The notes under the pieces: generated by a model
Databases searched by the model: none
Seen by the model: the letters and a program-made list of their open reading frames with translations, nothing else
Told to the model about the DNA's origin: nothing
Part shown: piece after piece, positions 44,863 through 53,443 of the stretch
How positions within the stretch are numbered: position 1 is the stretch's first letter
Layout of the letters: each line of letters opens with the position of its first letter
Assembly (NCBI RefSeq): GCF_014699055.1
Contig: NZ_JACXAC010000004.1
Coordinates: forward strand, 707,285 to 771,284
Direction: 5' to 3'
DNA length: 64,000 nt
From: Hymenobacter armeniacus
Lineage (GTDB): Bacteria > Bacteroidota > Bacteroidia > Cytophagales > Hymenobacteraceae
Made by a program: the position numbers and the translations under genes

Positions 44863-44970
44863 TGCTGCTTGCCCCAACGGTGCGGCCGTTGGGCTACCAC
44901 CCCTGGCCGGGCGCGCCCGCTACCCCGCGGCGCGTCTGGCCACCAGCCGGGACTACCCACCCCGCGCCCC

Positions 44971-45429
44971 ATGAAAATTCCTTTTCTCAAGCAACTGCAG
45001 CGGCTCACGGGGCCCGTGGCCCACGAGGTGGTGCTGGCGGCCCCCGGGCCGGAAAGCGCCCGCATTGAAAGCGCCATCCGGCACCTGCTGGGCGACCTGC
45101 CCGACCTGCTGATGGCGGCCGTGGTAGACGTGGCCACCGGCAAAGCCCTGGCCACCTACACCGCCGACCGCGACCTGCGGCCCGGCCCGCTGGTGGGTTT
45201 CAACGCCGAGGCGGTGCGGCAGGTGCAGGCCGGGCTTCGGGCCCAGGGGGCAGCGTCGGAAAAGGTGGAAGAAATGCTTTTCACGCTGCGCTCGCAGCTG
45301 CATTTGCTGCGGCTGGTGCCTTCGGAAAAGCAGTTTGTGTACTTGGCGGTGGACTCGCGCGACACCAACCTGGCCATTGCCCGCGAAGTGGTGCGCGGCG
45401 GCATTGCCCTACTGGAGCCCCCCAGGTAG
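44971..45429 (+). CDS. roadblock/LC7-domain protein 3, 152 aa
   Basis: N-terminal extension of about 30 residues (MKIPFLKQLQRLTGPVAHE), then a roadblock domain: AIRHLLGDLPDLLMAAVVD, TGKALATYTADRD, VEEMLFTLRSQLHLLRLV and QFVYLAVDSRDTNLAIARE. The final motif is nearly the same as in roadblock 2 and 4, so the three are paralogues. ATG at 44971 is chosen; an open frame extends further upstream but is Arg/Pro-rich and unlike the family. Confidence 0.8.
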   Translation: MKIPFLKQLQRLTGPVAHEVVLAAPGPESARIESAIRHLLGDLPDLLMAAVVDVATGKALATYTADRDLRPGPLVGFNAEAVRQVQAGLRAQGAASEKVEEMLFTLRSQLHLLRLVPSEKQFVYLAVDSRDTNLAIAREVVRGGIALLEPPR

Positions 45430-45597
45430 GGCACGGTGAAGGTGGAGACAAGTAGGGCGACTGAGAACACGCCGGCCTTTCCAGTAGCCTCCGGCGCCGG
45501 GTGCACGGCCCGCTCTGCATTGCTACCTGCTGGATAAGGCCCGTGGCTGGCCGGTAAAGCCACAAAACTCATTTTTTACCCTTTTTTTCTGTTCACC

Positions 45598-46299
45598 ATG
45601 AAGCTTACCGCTACCCCATTTGACCCGCAGACCGGCGAATTGCTGCCGGTGTACCGCGACGCCTACCTGCGCGGCGACCTGGCCCGTTCCTCGGCCCGCG
45701 CCGTGGAAGAGTACCTCCGCAACGATGCCACGCAGGCCCACACCACCGTCACGCGCTGGCACGAAATGTCGACCGAGGAGGCCGAGGCCGCCGCGCCGAC
45801 CACCTGGGTGCAAAAGCAGCTGCTCTTCATTCGGGAACAGCCGCAGCGCTTCCGCCGCCGGGCGTTCTCGATGGTGGGCGCGGCCGCGCTGGTAGCGGGC
45901 GTGTCGATGGCCGGCACTCGCCTGCCGTCGCACAACGCACCGGCCGTGCCGGCGTCGCTGCCCGAAATGACGTCGCTGGCCGCCGCCAGCACCGCCGCGG
46001 CCGAGGCGGCGGCCGAAGCCAACGCCTCCCGCCTCGTGACCGTGAGCGGCCGCATTCTGAACGAGGCCGGCCAGCCGCTGGTGGGCGCCACCGTGCTGCG
46101 CAAAGGCACCAGCCTGGGCGCCAGCACCGACGCCAACGGCCGCTACACCCTGCGCCTGCCCGCCGCCGTGGCCGCCACGGCCACGCTGCAATACGGCTAC
46201 GCCGGCTACCACGACCAGGAGCTGAAAGCCGCCGACGCCTCGGCCCAGGGCGTGACCCTGCAGCCCCGCGCCAAGCGCAAGCACTGGCTGTTTTTCTAA
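45598..46299 (+). CDS. membrane protein: anti-sigma-like N-terminus plus carboxypeptidase-regulatory-like domain
   Basis: A 233-aa protein. Residues 1-85 are cytoplasmic and helical (YRDAYLRGDLARSSARAVEEYL), resembling the N-terminal part of anti-sigma factors but without zinc-binding His/Cys residues. One membrane helix follows (FSMVGAAALVAGVSMAGT, about 90-107), then an Ala-rich linker, and from about 145 a CarboxypepD_reg-like domain (VTVSGRILNEAGQPLVGATV, GASTDANGRYTLRLP). It sits inside the roadblock cluster, in the same direction. A link between an outer domain and the cytoplasmic roadblock proteins is plausible but not shown. Confidence 0.75.
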   Translation: MKLTATPFDPQTGELLPVYRDAYLRGDLARSSARAVEEYLRNDATQAHTTVTRWHEMSTEEAEAAAPTTWVQKQLLFIREQPQRFRRRAFSMVGAAALVAGVSMAGTRLPSHNAPAVPASLPEMTSLAAASTAAAEAAAEANASRLVTVSGRILNEAGQPLVGATVLRKGTSLGASTDANGRYTLRLPAAVAATATLQYGYAGYHDQELKAADASAQGVTLQPRAKRKHWLFF

Positions 46300-46423
46300 T
46301 TCCAGGCCCCGGCTGCCTGCCCGGGTTATCCTATTCTCAGTGAAAGCAAGGACCTACCGTAAGCACGTTGCAAATAAGCTTAAAGAATCTTCTCTTACCA
46401 ATCCCCCTTCTTCAATAGCCGAT

Positions 46424-46804
46424 ATGGCCTACTCTACTAACAGTCCTGCCGGGAAGGCAGTCGATGGAATCATCACCGATTTGCCGAGCCTAGTGGCCGT
46501 GGCGGTGGTCGACGTTACCTCGGGCATGGCCCTGGCCTCGCACTCGAACTCGCCGGCCCTCAACCCCGAAACCGCCGCCGCCTACAACACGGAAGTGGTG
46601 AAGCAAAAACAGAAAGCCATGTCGGCCCTGAAGCTGGCCGGCGAGAAGATTGAGGATATTCTGATTACGCTGACCAATCAGTTTCATCTCATTAAGCTAA
46701 ATTCGGCCGGCAACAAGTTCATCTATCTGGTGGTGAACTCGCGCGAAACCAACCTGGCCATTGCCCGCGAGGTGCTGCGCTCGCACGCCGACGAAATCAA
46801 CTGA
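46424..46804 (+). CDS. roadblock/LC7-domain protein 4 (near-twin of 44488-44862), 126 aa
   Basis: Same domain and almost the same sequence as roadblock 2, with the same MAYSTNSPAGK start. It differs mainly in VDGIITDLPSLVA near the N-terminus, a two-residue insertion (KLNSAGN against KLAGN) and the C-terminus HADEIN. The shared blocks are 46517-46636 and 46709-46783. The central 72 bases carry different, more AT-rich synonymous codons, so this copy is a mosaic. Followed by a terminator; last gene of the cluster. Confidence 0.85.
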   Translation: MAYSTNSPAGKAVDGIITDLPSLVAVAVVDVTSGMALASHSNSPALNPETAAAYNTEVVKQKQKAMSALKLAGEKIEDILITLTNQFHLIKLNSAGNKFIYLVVNSRETNLAIAREVLRSHADEIN

Positions 46805-46829
46805 TTGTTGCGGTAGCTGTTTTGCCCGG

Positions 46830-46861
46830 AAAAGCCCGTTCACCGTTGTGAGCGGGCTTTT
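46830..46861 (+). terminator. terminator of the roadblock cluster
   Basis: 14-bp arms with one mismatch (46830-46843 and 46848-46861), loop CGTT, T run after the stem, 25 bases after the last roadblock stop. Confidence 0.8.
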
Positions 46862-46956
46862 TGCTTGTGCTGCCAGACGGGGCCAGGTGGGGGCCGAGCG
46901 GCCGGCTTATCCGGCGGCCGGGAAATTTCGTTAAGCGAAGCTCATCTCTTCTCGCC

Positions 46957-47502
46957 ATGCAAAAGACTTCGAAACGCTCGTATGCCACGCCTCCCCGGCG
47001 CGGGGCTGCTTTTTGGCCCACCGTCGGCTTTGCCACCCTCGCCGGCATGCGCAGCATGAGCGCCCCGGCCTTTCTGAGCCATTATTTGTCGCGCCAGCCC
47101 CACGCGGGGCTGGCGGGTTCGCGGCTGCGCTTCCTGCAGAAGCCCGTCACGGCCGGGCTGCTCAAAGTGATGGCCGCGGGCGAAATGGTGGCCGACAAGC
47201 TACCCAACACCCCCAACCGCATTGCGCCCGAGGTGCTGGCCGGCCGGCTGCTGTCGGGGGCGCTGGTGGGGGCGGCCTGGTACCGCTCGCGGCATGGCAG
47301 CGCCCTGGGCGGCGGGCTGCTGGGGGCGGCAGTGGCGTTTGCGTCCACGTTCGTGAGTTACGCGCTGCGCACGGGCATCAGCGAAAAATCGGGGGTGCCG
47401 GTGGCGCTGGTGGGCGTGGGCGAAGACGCGCTGGTGCTGGCCGGCGGTGCCGCGCTGATTGGCTCCCGGCGTCCGGCCGTGAGCGAGTGGCGCCCGCTGT
47501 AA
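46957..47502 (+). CDS. DUF4126 family membrane protein
   Basis: A 181-aa protein rich in Gly/Ala helices: FATLAGMRSMSAPAFLSHYL at the N-terminus, GEMVADKLPNTPNRIAPEVLAGR in the middle (a recurring DUF4126 feature) and three hydrophobic segments (ALVGAAWY, GGLLGAAVAFASTFVSYAL, DALVLAGGAALIG). Function unknown. ATG at 46957 begins with a short basic stretch (MQKTSKRS). It ends 7 bases before the converging EamA gene. Confidence 0.8.
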   Translation: MQKTSKRSYATPPRRGAAFWPTVGFATLAGMRSMSAPAFLSHYLSRQPHAGLAGSRLRFLQKPVTAGLLKVMAAGEMVADKLPNTPNRIAPEVLAGRLLSGALVGAAWYRSRHGSALGGGLLGAAVAFASTFVSYALRTGISEKSGVPVALVGVGEDALVLAGGAALIGSRRPAVSEWRPL

Positions 47503-47509
47503 GGCGCGG

Positions 47510-48433
47510 TCAGGCCTTTTGCCGGCCACCCAGCACCACCAGCACCACGGCCAGCACGATGAGTGCCGCCCCGCCCAGCATTTGGGGGTTCAGCACTTCG
47601 CCGGCGAAGGCCCAGCCCAGCAGCACGGCCACCACGGGGTTGACGAAGGCGTAGGTGCCCGCCAGGGCCGGTTCTACCACGCGCAGCAGCCAGATGTAGG
47701 CCGTGAACGCCACGATGGACCCGAACGAAACCAAATACGCAAACGCCACCCACGACTTGGCCGTGACCTGCGCCAGCTCGAACCCGGTTGCTTCGCCCTT
47801 CAGAAAGCCCACCACGAGCATGGCCACGCCCCCGCACAGCATTTGCATGCCGCCGGAGAGAAAGGGCGAGGCCGACGGCCGGTGGTTTTTGGCGTAGAGC
47901 GAGCCGATGGACCACACCAGCGAAGCCAGCAACACCGCAAACACCCCCAGCCCGGTGTGGCCGGGCTGCTTCACGGCCGCGGCGTGGGTGTGGGCCACCA
48001 GCAGGTACATGCCCGCCATGCCGTCGGCCAGGCCCAGCGTCACCCACTTGGTGGGCCGCGGAGAAAGCCCGCTGGCCCAGCCCAGCACCGCCAGAAACAT
48101 GGGCACCGTGGCCACCAGCAGCGCCGTGATGCTGCTGGGCAAATACACCACGCCCAGCGTGGTGCCGCCATTGCCAAAGCCCAGCAGGCACAGCCCTATC
48201 AGCGCCGCGAAGCCCCAGCCCTGGCGGGTGGGTGCCGGCTCGCCCTGCCAGCGCATAAACAGGTAGAGCAGCCCGCCCGCCAGCGCGTAGCGGGTGCCGG
48301 CCATGAGCAGCGGGGGCATGCTGGCCACGGCAAACTTCATTACCAGGTAAGTAGAGCCCCAAATGAGGTAGACCAGCGCAAAGGCCGTGAGCAGCGCGGC
48401 CCGCGAAGGCGCGGCCGGAGTAGGTTCGGACAT
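47510..48433 (-). CDS. EamA/DMT family transporter
   Basis: A 307-aa protein with ten predicted membrane helices in two EamA halves. The first begins LLTAFALVYLIWGSTYLVMKFAV-like sequence with the typical WGSTY, and the second carries VSFGSIVAFTAYIWLL, PALAGTYAFVNPVVAVLLGW and GEVLNPQMLGGAALIVLAVVLV. The family exports metabolites such as amino acids or drugs; the closest type is YedA/RhaT-like. Substrate unknown. Divergent from the aminopeptidase gene with 87 bases between the starts. Confidence 0.9.
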   Translation of the reverse strand: MSEPTPAAPSRAALLTAFALVYLIWGSTYLVMKFAVASMPPLLMAGTRYALAGGLLYLFMRWQGEPAPTRQGWGFAALIGLCLLGFGNGGTTLGVVYLPSSITALLVATVPMFLAVLGWASGLSPRPTKWVTLGLADGMAGMYLLVAHTHAAAVKQPGHTGLGVFAVLLASLVWSIGSLYAKNHRPSASPFLSGGMQMLCGGVAMLVVGFLKGEATGFELAQVTAKSWVAFAYLVSFGSIVAFTAYIWLLRVVEPALAGTYAFVNPVVAVLLGWAFAGEVLNPQMLGGAALIVLAVVLVVLGGRQKA

Positions 48434-48520
48434 GGAATGGAAAGAATGACCGCAAAACTACGGCTAAGCCCACCTGCAGGGCCGGGCTCGAATTCCTGCT
48501 GCTCGTTGTTGCTTTGTGTA

Positions 48521-50182
48521 ATGAAGAAGAACCTCCTGTTGGCTCTGCTGTGGCTTGGGGCGCTGCGCCCGGCCGCCGCCCAGCTCCTGCAACCCAAGCC
48601 GGCTTTCACCCGCGCCGACTCGCTGCGCGGCAGCCTCACCTCGCCGCTGCGCACTTGCTACGACCTCAACTACTACCACCTCGACGTGAAGCTGGACCCG
48701 GCCAAGCGGTTCATCAGCGGCACGAACCTGTTTCGGTTTACGGCCACGCAGGATTTCACCCGGCTGCAATTTGACCTGTTTGCCAACCTGCAGGTGGAGA
48801 AAGTGCTGTACAAAGGCAAGGAAGTGCCTTTCGCCCGCGAGGCCAACGCGGTATTCGTCACCTTCCCGAAAGCCATTGCCAAGGGCAGCCGCGACGAGTT
48901 CACGGTGCAGTATTCCGGCAACCCCACGGTGGCCAAAAAGGCGCCTTGGGACGGCGGGATGGTCTTCACGCAGGACGCCGCGGGCAAGCCCTGGGTGGCC
49001 ACGGCCTGCCAGGGCACGGGCGCCAGCATTTGGTGGCCCACCAAAGACCAGCAGGCCGACGAGGTGGACTCCATGCTCATCAGCGTGAGCGTGCCCACGG
49101 GCCTGAAGGATGTGTCGAACGGCCGCCTGCGCAAAACTACCAAGCTGAAAGGCGGCTACACCCGTTTCGACTGGGCCGTGCGCAACCCCATCAACAACTA
49201 CGACGTGGCCCTGAACGTGGGCGACTACCAGCACTTCTCCGACTCGTACCAAGGCGAAAAAGGGCCCTTGACGCTTGATTACTGGGTGCTGCCCGAGAAC
49301 GTGGCCAAGGCCAAAGCCCAGTTTGCCGCCAACGTGAAGCCCATGCTCAAAAGCATGGAGCACTGGTTCGGCCCCTACCCGTGGTACCAGGACGGCTACA
49401 AGCTGGTGGATGCCCCGCACCTCGGCATGGAACACCAGAGCGCCGTGGCTTACGGCAACAAGTACCAGAACGGCTACCTGGGCCGCGACCGCAGCAACAC
49501 CGGCTGGGGCTCGAAGTGGGACTTCATCATCATTCACGAGAGCGGCCACGAGTGGTTTGGTAACAACATCACCACCCAAGACATTGCCGACATGTGGGTG
49601 CACGAAAGCTTCACCACGTATTCTGAGGCGCTGTTTGTGGAAAGCCAGTTTGGCAAAACCGCCGGCCAGGAATACATCCACGGCCAGCGCCGCAACATCC
49701 AGAACGACGGTCCCATCATCGGCCCCTACGGCGTGAACCAGGAAGGCTCGGGCGACATGTACGACAAGGGCAGCGCCCTGCTCAACACCCTGCGCACCAT
49801 TCTGAACAACGACGAGAAGTGGCGCCAAACCCTGCGCGGCCTCTCCAGCACCTTTTACCACCAAACCGTGACCGGCCAGCAGGTGATGGACTACCTCAAC
49901 CGCGAAACCGGCCGCGACTTCACCAAAGTCTTCGACCAGTACCTGCGCCACGCCAGCCTGCCCACGCTGGAAGTGCGCTTCGAGGACGGTAAAACCCTGG
50001 CCCGCTGGGTGAGCGAGGTGGAGAAATTTGACATGCCGATGCGCGTGCGCGTGAAGGGCGGCGAGTACCAGTTCATCAAGCCCACCGCCAAGTTCGCGGA
50101 AGTGAAGGAGCTGGCCGGGGCGACCCGGGAGACGCTGGAAGTCGACACCTTCAACTTCTACATCGGCGTGCTGGTGGACTAA
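48521..50182 (+). CDS. M1 family metallopeptidase, exported
   Basis: A 553-aa enzyme with signal peptide (LLLALLWLGALRPAAAQ). M1 features: N-terminal beta domain (YDLNYYHLDVKLDPAKRFISG), the exopeptidase-site variant LGMEHQSAVAYG instead of GAMEN, the zinc motif HESGHEWFGNN, and the third zinc ligand Glu in MWVHESFTTYSE. No ERAP1-like C-terminal helical domain is present, so it belongs to the short bacterial M1 group. Probably trims N-terminal residues from peptides in the periplasm. It converges with the fibre-protein gene 10 bases away. Confidence 0.93.
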   Translation: MKKNLLLALLWLGALRPAAAQLLQPKPAFTRADSLRGSLTSPLRTCYDLNYYHLDVKLDPAKRFISGTNLFRFTATQDFTRLQFDLFANLQVEKVLYKGKEVPFAREANAVFVTFPKAIAKGSRDEFTVQYSGNPTVAKKAPWDGGMVFTQDAAGKPWVATACQGTGASIWWPTKDQQADEVDSMLISVSVPTGLKDVSNGRLRKTTKLKGGYTRFDWAVRNPINNYDVALNVGDYQHFSDSYQGEKGPLTLDYWVLPENVAKAKAQFAANVKPMLKSMEHWFGPYPWYQDGYKLVDAPHLGMEHQSAVAYGNKYQNGYLGRDRSNTGWGSKWDFIIIHESGHEWFGNNITTQDIADMWVHESFTTYSEALFVESQFGKTAGQEYIHGQRRNIQNDGPIIGPYGVNQEGSGDMYDKGSALLNTLRTILNNDEKWRQTLRGLSSTFYHQTVTGQQVMDYLNRETGRDFTKVFDQYLRHASLPTLEVRFEDGKTLARWVSEVEKFDMPMRVRVKGGEYQFIKPTAKFAEVKELAGATRETLEVDTFNFYIGVLVD

Positions 50183-50192
50183 CGCCGTGCGG

Positions 50193-51689
50193 CTACCGCT
50201 GCGCCTGCCCGCCCACCAGCGCTTCGAGGCGACGCAGCCGCACTTCCAGCGCGGCCGCGGAAGGACCGGCCTGGGCCGCGGGCGCCGACTGCTGGCGGCG
50301 CAGGGCGGCGTTTTCGGCTTCCAGGGCCCGCACCCGGCGGTAGAGGGCCTGAATGGCAATGAGGTTCACGCCGTCGAAATCCGACTGGTTGATGGTGGTG
50401 TCGTTGCCGATGGTGCCCACGCCGTCGTGCCCGAAGGCGGCGTAGAAATCCTGGGCCATAGGGCCGTAGTGGCGCATGGTGCTGGGGTCCTGACCTTTGT
50501 AGTTCCACGAGCCTAGGCGCATGCCGTCGATGCGGGCCAGGAACTGGTTGCCGTCGGCCAGCCGACGCCGCTCCTTTTTGGTCGAGTCGGAAATGACCTG
50601 CCAGGCGTTGCCGCCGTTGGCCGCCAAACTCACGCCCACGGTCATGGCTGCGTTGGTGAAAAGACGGTAGCCGCCGGCGTAGCGGGCCGAAAACTGGTTG
50701 TTGGCCGAGGCGCGCAGCGAGTCGTTGCCGGTGGCGTCGGCGATGACGAAGGTGCCGCTGCGGCCGTTGGCCGAGGCGAAGCGGCCCAGGGCGATGGCGT
50801 TGGCGGCGTTGGCGGTGCACCGCTCGCCCAGGGCCACGGAGTAGTTGCCCTGCACCTTGCTGTTGAGGCCCCCGACCAGATTGTAATTGCCCTTGGCGCG
50901 GCAGTTCCGGCCGATGACCAGAGCCCCGGAGGACAACTGGTCGATGGCGTTGTCGCGGCCCAGGCAGGTGGCGTAGTTGCCCCGCACGTTGTTGTTGTAG
51001 CCGGCGGCCAAGCTGTAGATGCCCGCGACCAGGTTGTTGTAGCCGAAGGCGGCGGAGTAGAAGCCCATGTTGGCGCCGTCCCACTGGTTGCCATCCACGC
51101 CGCCGGCCCGGAAGGAGCCGTAGTACGGGGTCCACATCAGCCGGTCGCCCAGGCCCGAGGCGGGCGGCGTAGTGGAACCGTAGCCGATGCTGGTGCGCAC
51201 GAGGAAACCCGCGTCGACGTCGGTGAGGTAGAGGCCGGCGGCGTTGTCGTAGACGCCGAAGGGACGGGGAGCGGCAGCCAGGCGCACCAGGCCGTTGCCA
51301 TCAATGCGGAGCCCCACGGTGCCGGGCGCGGCGGCTGTGCCGCCCACCAGGCGGTTGCCGCCCAGGTTGAGGTTGCGGGTGGCGGTGTGGTTGCCGAGGT
51401 TGTCGCCGCTGCGCGTCTTGTCGGGAATGTAGAGCCATGCGCCGCCCACGCAGTACCAGAAGCCTTTGCGCCCGTCGGTCTGGAACACCATCAGCCCGTC
51501 GGGCGGCGCGGCGATGCCGGCGCGCGTGGCCGAATCCATGCGCGGAATGAGCAAGCCCTTGCCGGTGGCCGAGATGTCGAGGGCTGCTTGGGGGGCGGGC
51601 GAGGCGGTGCCGATGCCCACCGAGCCCGTTTGGGCCGCGGCCGCGGTGGCCAACAGCAGCCCGGTTGCGAGCAGGTACAGGTGTTTCAT
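50193..51689 (-). CDS. trimeric fibre-like protein with S74-type chaperone domain
   Basis: A 498-aa protein with signal peptide (LYLLATGLLLATAAAAQ). An N-terminal region SVGIGTASPAPQAALDISATGKGLLIPRM is common in Bacteroidota surface fibres. Residues about 195-340 are YadA-head-like left-handed beta-roll repeats (FGYNNLVAG, AAGYNNNVRGNY, VGGLNSKVQGNY, ALGERCTANAANAIALG). The C-terminus has an S74 intramolecular chaperone: SDSTKKERRRL, IDGMRLGSWNYKG, HYGPMAQDFYAAFG, and a coiled coil (ALYRRVRALEAENAALRRQ). S74 domains assemble trimers and can cleave themselves off. ATG at 51689 starts the signal peptide. Confidence 0.88.
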   Translation of the reverse strand: MKHLYLLATGLLLATAAAAQTGSVGIGTASPAPQAALDISATGKGLLIPRMDSATRAGIAAPPDGLMVFQTDGRKGFWYCVGGAWLYIPDKTRSGDNLGNHTATRNLNLGGNRLVGGTAAAPGTVGLRIDGNGLVRLAAAPRPFGVYDNAAGLYLTDVDAGFLVRTSIGYGSTTPPASGLGDRLMWTPYYGSFRAGGVDGNQWDGANMGFYSAAFGYNNLVAGIYSLAAGYNNNVRGNYATCLGRDNAIDQLSSGALVIGRNCRAKGNYNLVGGLNSKVQGNYSVALGERCTANAANAIALGRFASANGRSGTFVIADATGNDSLRASANNQFSARYAGGYRLFTNAAMTVGVSLAANGGNAWQVISDSTKKERRRLADGNQFLARIDGMRLGSWNYKGQDPSTMRHYGPMAQDFYAAFGHDGVGTIGNDTTINQSDFDGVNLIAIQALYRRVRALEAENAALRRQQSAPAAQAGPSAAALEVRLRRLEALVGGQAQR

Positions 51690-51906
51690 AGCGTGCGTGC
51701 GGTTAGCGAGGAAAATCGAAATAGTCCACTGCGGCCGCGGCCAGCAAGCTTTGGTAGTCAACAACGGCAAATGGTATGTGAACGCCCGGGCCTCGGCAGT
51801 GAGCGGCCCGCCGAAATGCGTCCTTGTTTGTTATCAGGGGGTGTGGGGCAAGCGCGGCGCCCGCGGCGGGCCGTTCTTTTGTGCACCACCCACCTGTGCT
51901 GTGCCG

Positions 51907-51914
51907 TACCTTCG
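51907..51914 (+). promoter_or_regulatory. candidate -7 element TACCTTCG
   Basis: One base from TAnnTTTG and 30 bases before the lpd ATG. The nearest TTTG (51878-51881) is 25 bases upstream, longer than usual. Confidence 0.45.
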
Positions 51915-51944
51915 CGGCGCGAATTATCACCGAACCTCCGGCTC

Positions 51945-53351
51945 ATGAATCAATACGACGTCACCGTCATCGGCTCCGGCCCCGGCGGCTATGTAGCGGC
52001 CATCCGCTGCGCCCAGCTGGGCCTCAAAACGGCCCTCATCGAGAAATACCCCACCCTGGGCGGCACCTGCCTCAACGTGGGCTGCATCCCCAGCAAGGCC
52101 CTGCTCGACTCGTCGGAGCACTACCACAACGCCCATTCGGCCTTCGCCGACCACGGCATCGGCCTCGACAACCTGCGCGTCGACATGAACCGCATGATTG
52201 ACCGCAAGGCCGGCGTGGTGAAGGCCAACGTCGACGGCATCGCCTACCTGATGAAGAAAAACAAAATCGACGTCCTCACCGGCGTCGGCTCTTTTGTTGA
52301 CGCAACCCACATCAGCATCGCGCCTACGGCCGGCGGCGAAGCCCAGCAGATTGAAACCAAAAACGTCATCATCGCCACCGGCTCCAAGCCCACGGTGCTG
52401 CCGTTCATTGCCCAGGACAAGGAGCGCATCATCACCAGCACCGAGGCCCTGAACATCCGCGAAGTGCCCAAGCACATGATTGTGATTGGCGGCGGCGTGA
52501 TTGGCCTTGAAATGGCCTCCGTCTACGCCCGCATCGGCGCGAAAGTGAGCGTGGTGGAGTTCATGGACAGCATCATCCCGACCATGGACCGCGGCCTGGG
52601 CAAGGAGCTGAAGCGCGTGCTGGGCAAAATCGGCATCGAGTTTTTCTTCTCGCACAAAGTGACCGGCGCCACCCGCGACGGCGACACCGTGACCGTGACC
52701 GCCACCAACGCCAAGGGCGAGGAAGTGAAGTTTGAAGGCGACTACTGCCTCGTGGCCGTGGGCCGTGTGCCCTACACCGCCGGCCTCAACCTGGAAGCCG
52801 CCGGCGTGCAGATGGAAGAGCGCGGCCGCATCAAGGTCGACGAGCACCTGCAAACCAACGTGCCCGGCATCTACGCCATCGGCGACGTGGTGCGCGGCGC
52901 CATGCTGGCCCACAAGGCCGAGGAAGAAGGCGTGTTCGTGGCCGAAACCATCGTGGGCCAGAAGCCCCACATCAACTACCTGCTCATCCCCGGCGTGGTG
53001 TATACCTGGCCCGAAGTGGCCGGCGTGGGCTACACCGAGGAGCAGCTCAAGGAGCAGGGCAAGGCCTACAAAGTGGGCTCGTTCCCCTTCAAAGCCAGCG
53101 GCCGCGCCCGCGCCAGCGGCGACACCGACGGCTTCGTGAAGGTGCTGGCCGACAAAACCACCGACGAAATCCTGGGCGTGCACATGATTGGCCCGCGCAT
53201 CGCCGACCTCATCGCCGAAGCCGTGACCGCCATGGAGTTCCGCGCCTCCGCCGAGGACGTGGCCCGCATGAGCCACTCGCACCCCACCTACGCCGAGGCC
53301 ATGAAAGAAGCCTGCTTGGCGGCCACGGAGAACCGGGCGATTCACATGTAA
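51945..53351 (+). CDS. lpdA: dihydrolipoyl dehydrogenase E3
   Basis: A 468-aa flavoenzyme that re-oxidises dihydrolipoamide on E2 and makes NADH. Visible: FAD site VIGSGPGGYVAAIRCAQLG, redox disulfide GGTCLNVGCIPSK, NAD site IVIGGGVIGLEMASVYARIG, second FAD motif GIYAIGDVVRG, and the interface active-site His in SHSHPTYAEAMKEA. Full normal length. It probably serves sucA/sucB upstream as well as other 2-oxoacid dehydrogenases or the glycine cleavage system. ATG at 51945 is the only start giving the standard N-terminus (NQYDVTVIG). Divergent from the fibre-protein gene. Confidence 0.96.
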   Translation: MNQYDVTVIGSGPGGYVAAIRCAQLGLKTALIEKYPTLGGTCLNVGCIPSKALLDSSEHYHNAHSAFADHGIGLDNLRVDMNRMIDRKAGVVKANVDGIAYLMKKNKIDVLTGVGSFVDATHISIAPTAGGEAQQIETKNVIIATGSKPTVLPFIAQDKERIITSTEALNIREVPKHMIVIGGGVIGLEMASVYARIGAKVSVVEFMDSIIPTMDRGLGKELKRVLGKIGIEFFFSHKVTGATRDGDTVTVTATNAKGEEVKFEGDYCLVAVGRVPYTAGLNLEAAGVQMEERGRIKVDEHLQTNVPGIYAIGDVVRGAMLAHKAEEEGVFVAETIVGQKPHINYLLIPGVVYTWPEVAGVGYTEEQLKEQGKAYKVGSFPFKASGRARASGDTDGFVKVLADKTTDEILGVHMIGPRIADLIAEAVTAMEFRASAEDVARMSHSHPTYAEAMKEACLAATENRAIHM

Positions 53352-53376
53352 GTCGGAGCGTGTAGATTGCCCCTGA

Positions 53377-53410
53377 AAAGCGGCGGAGACCTTGAGGTTT
53401 CTGCCGCTTT
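53377..53410 (+). terminator. terminator after lpd
   Basis: 16-base arms (53377-53392 and 53395-53410) that pair fully if two G-U pairs are allowed, with a T run after the stem. Confidence 0.75.
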
Positions 53411-53443
53411 TTTTATATTTAAACTACTGAAAAATTTAACTTT

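Noticed and set aside
42861..46957. MglA-type GTPase partner in the roadblock cluster
   Set aside because: I looked for GxxxxGK[ST], DTxG and NKxD motifs in the proteins of this region and found none.
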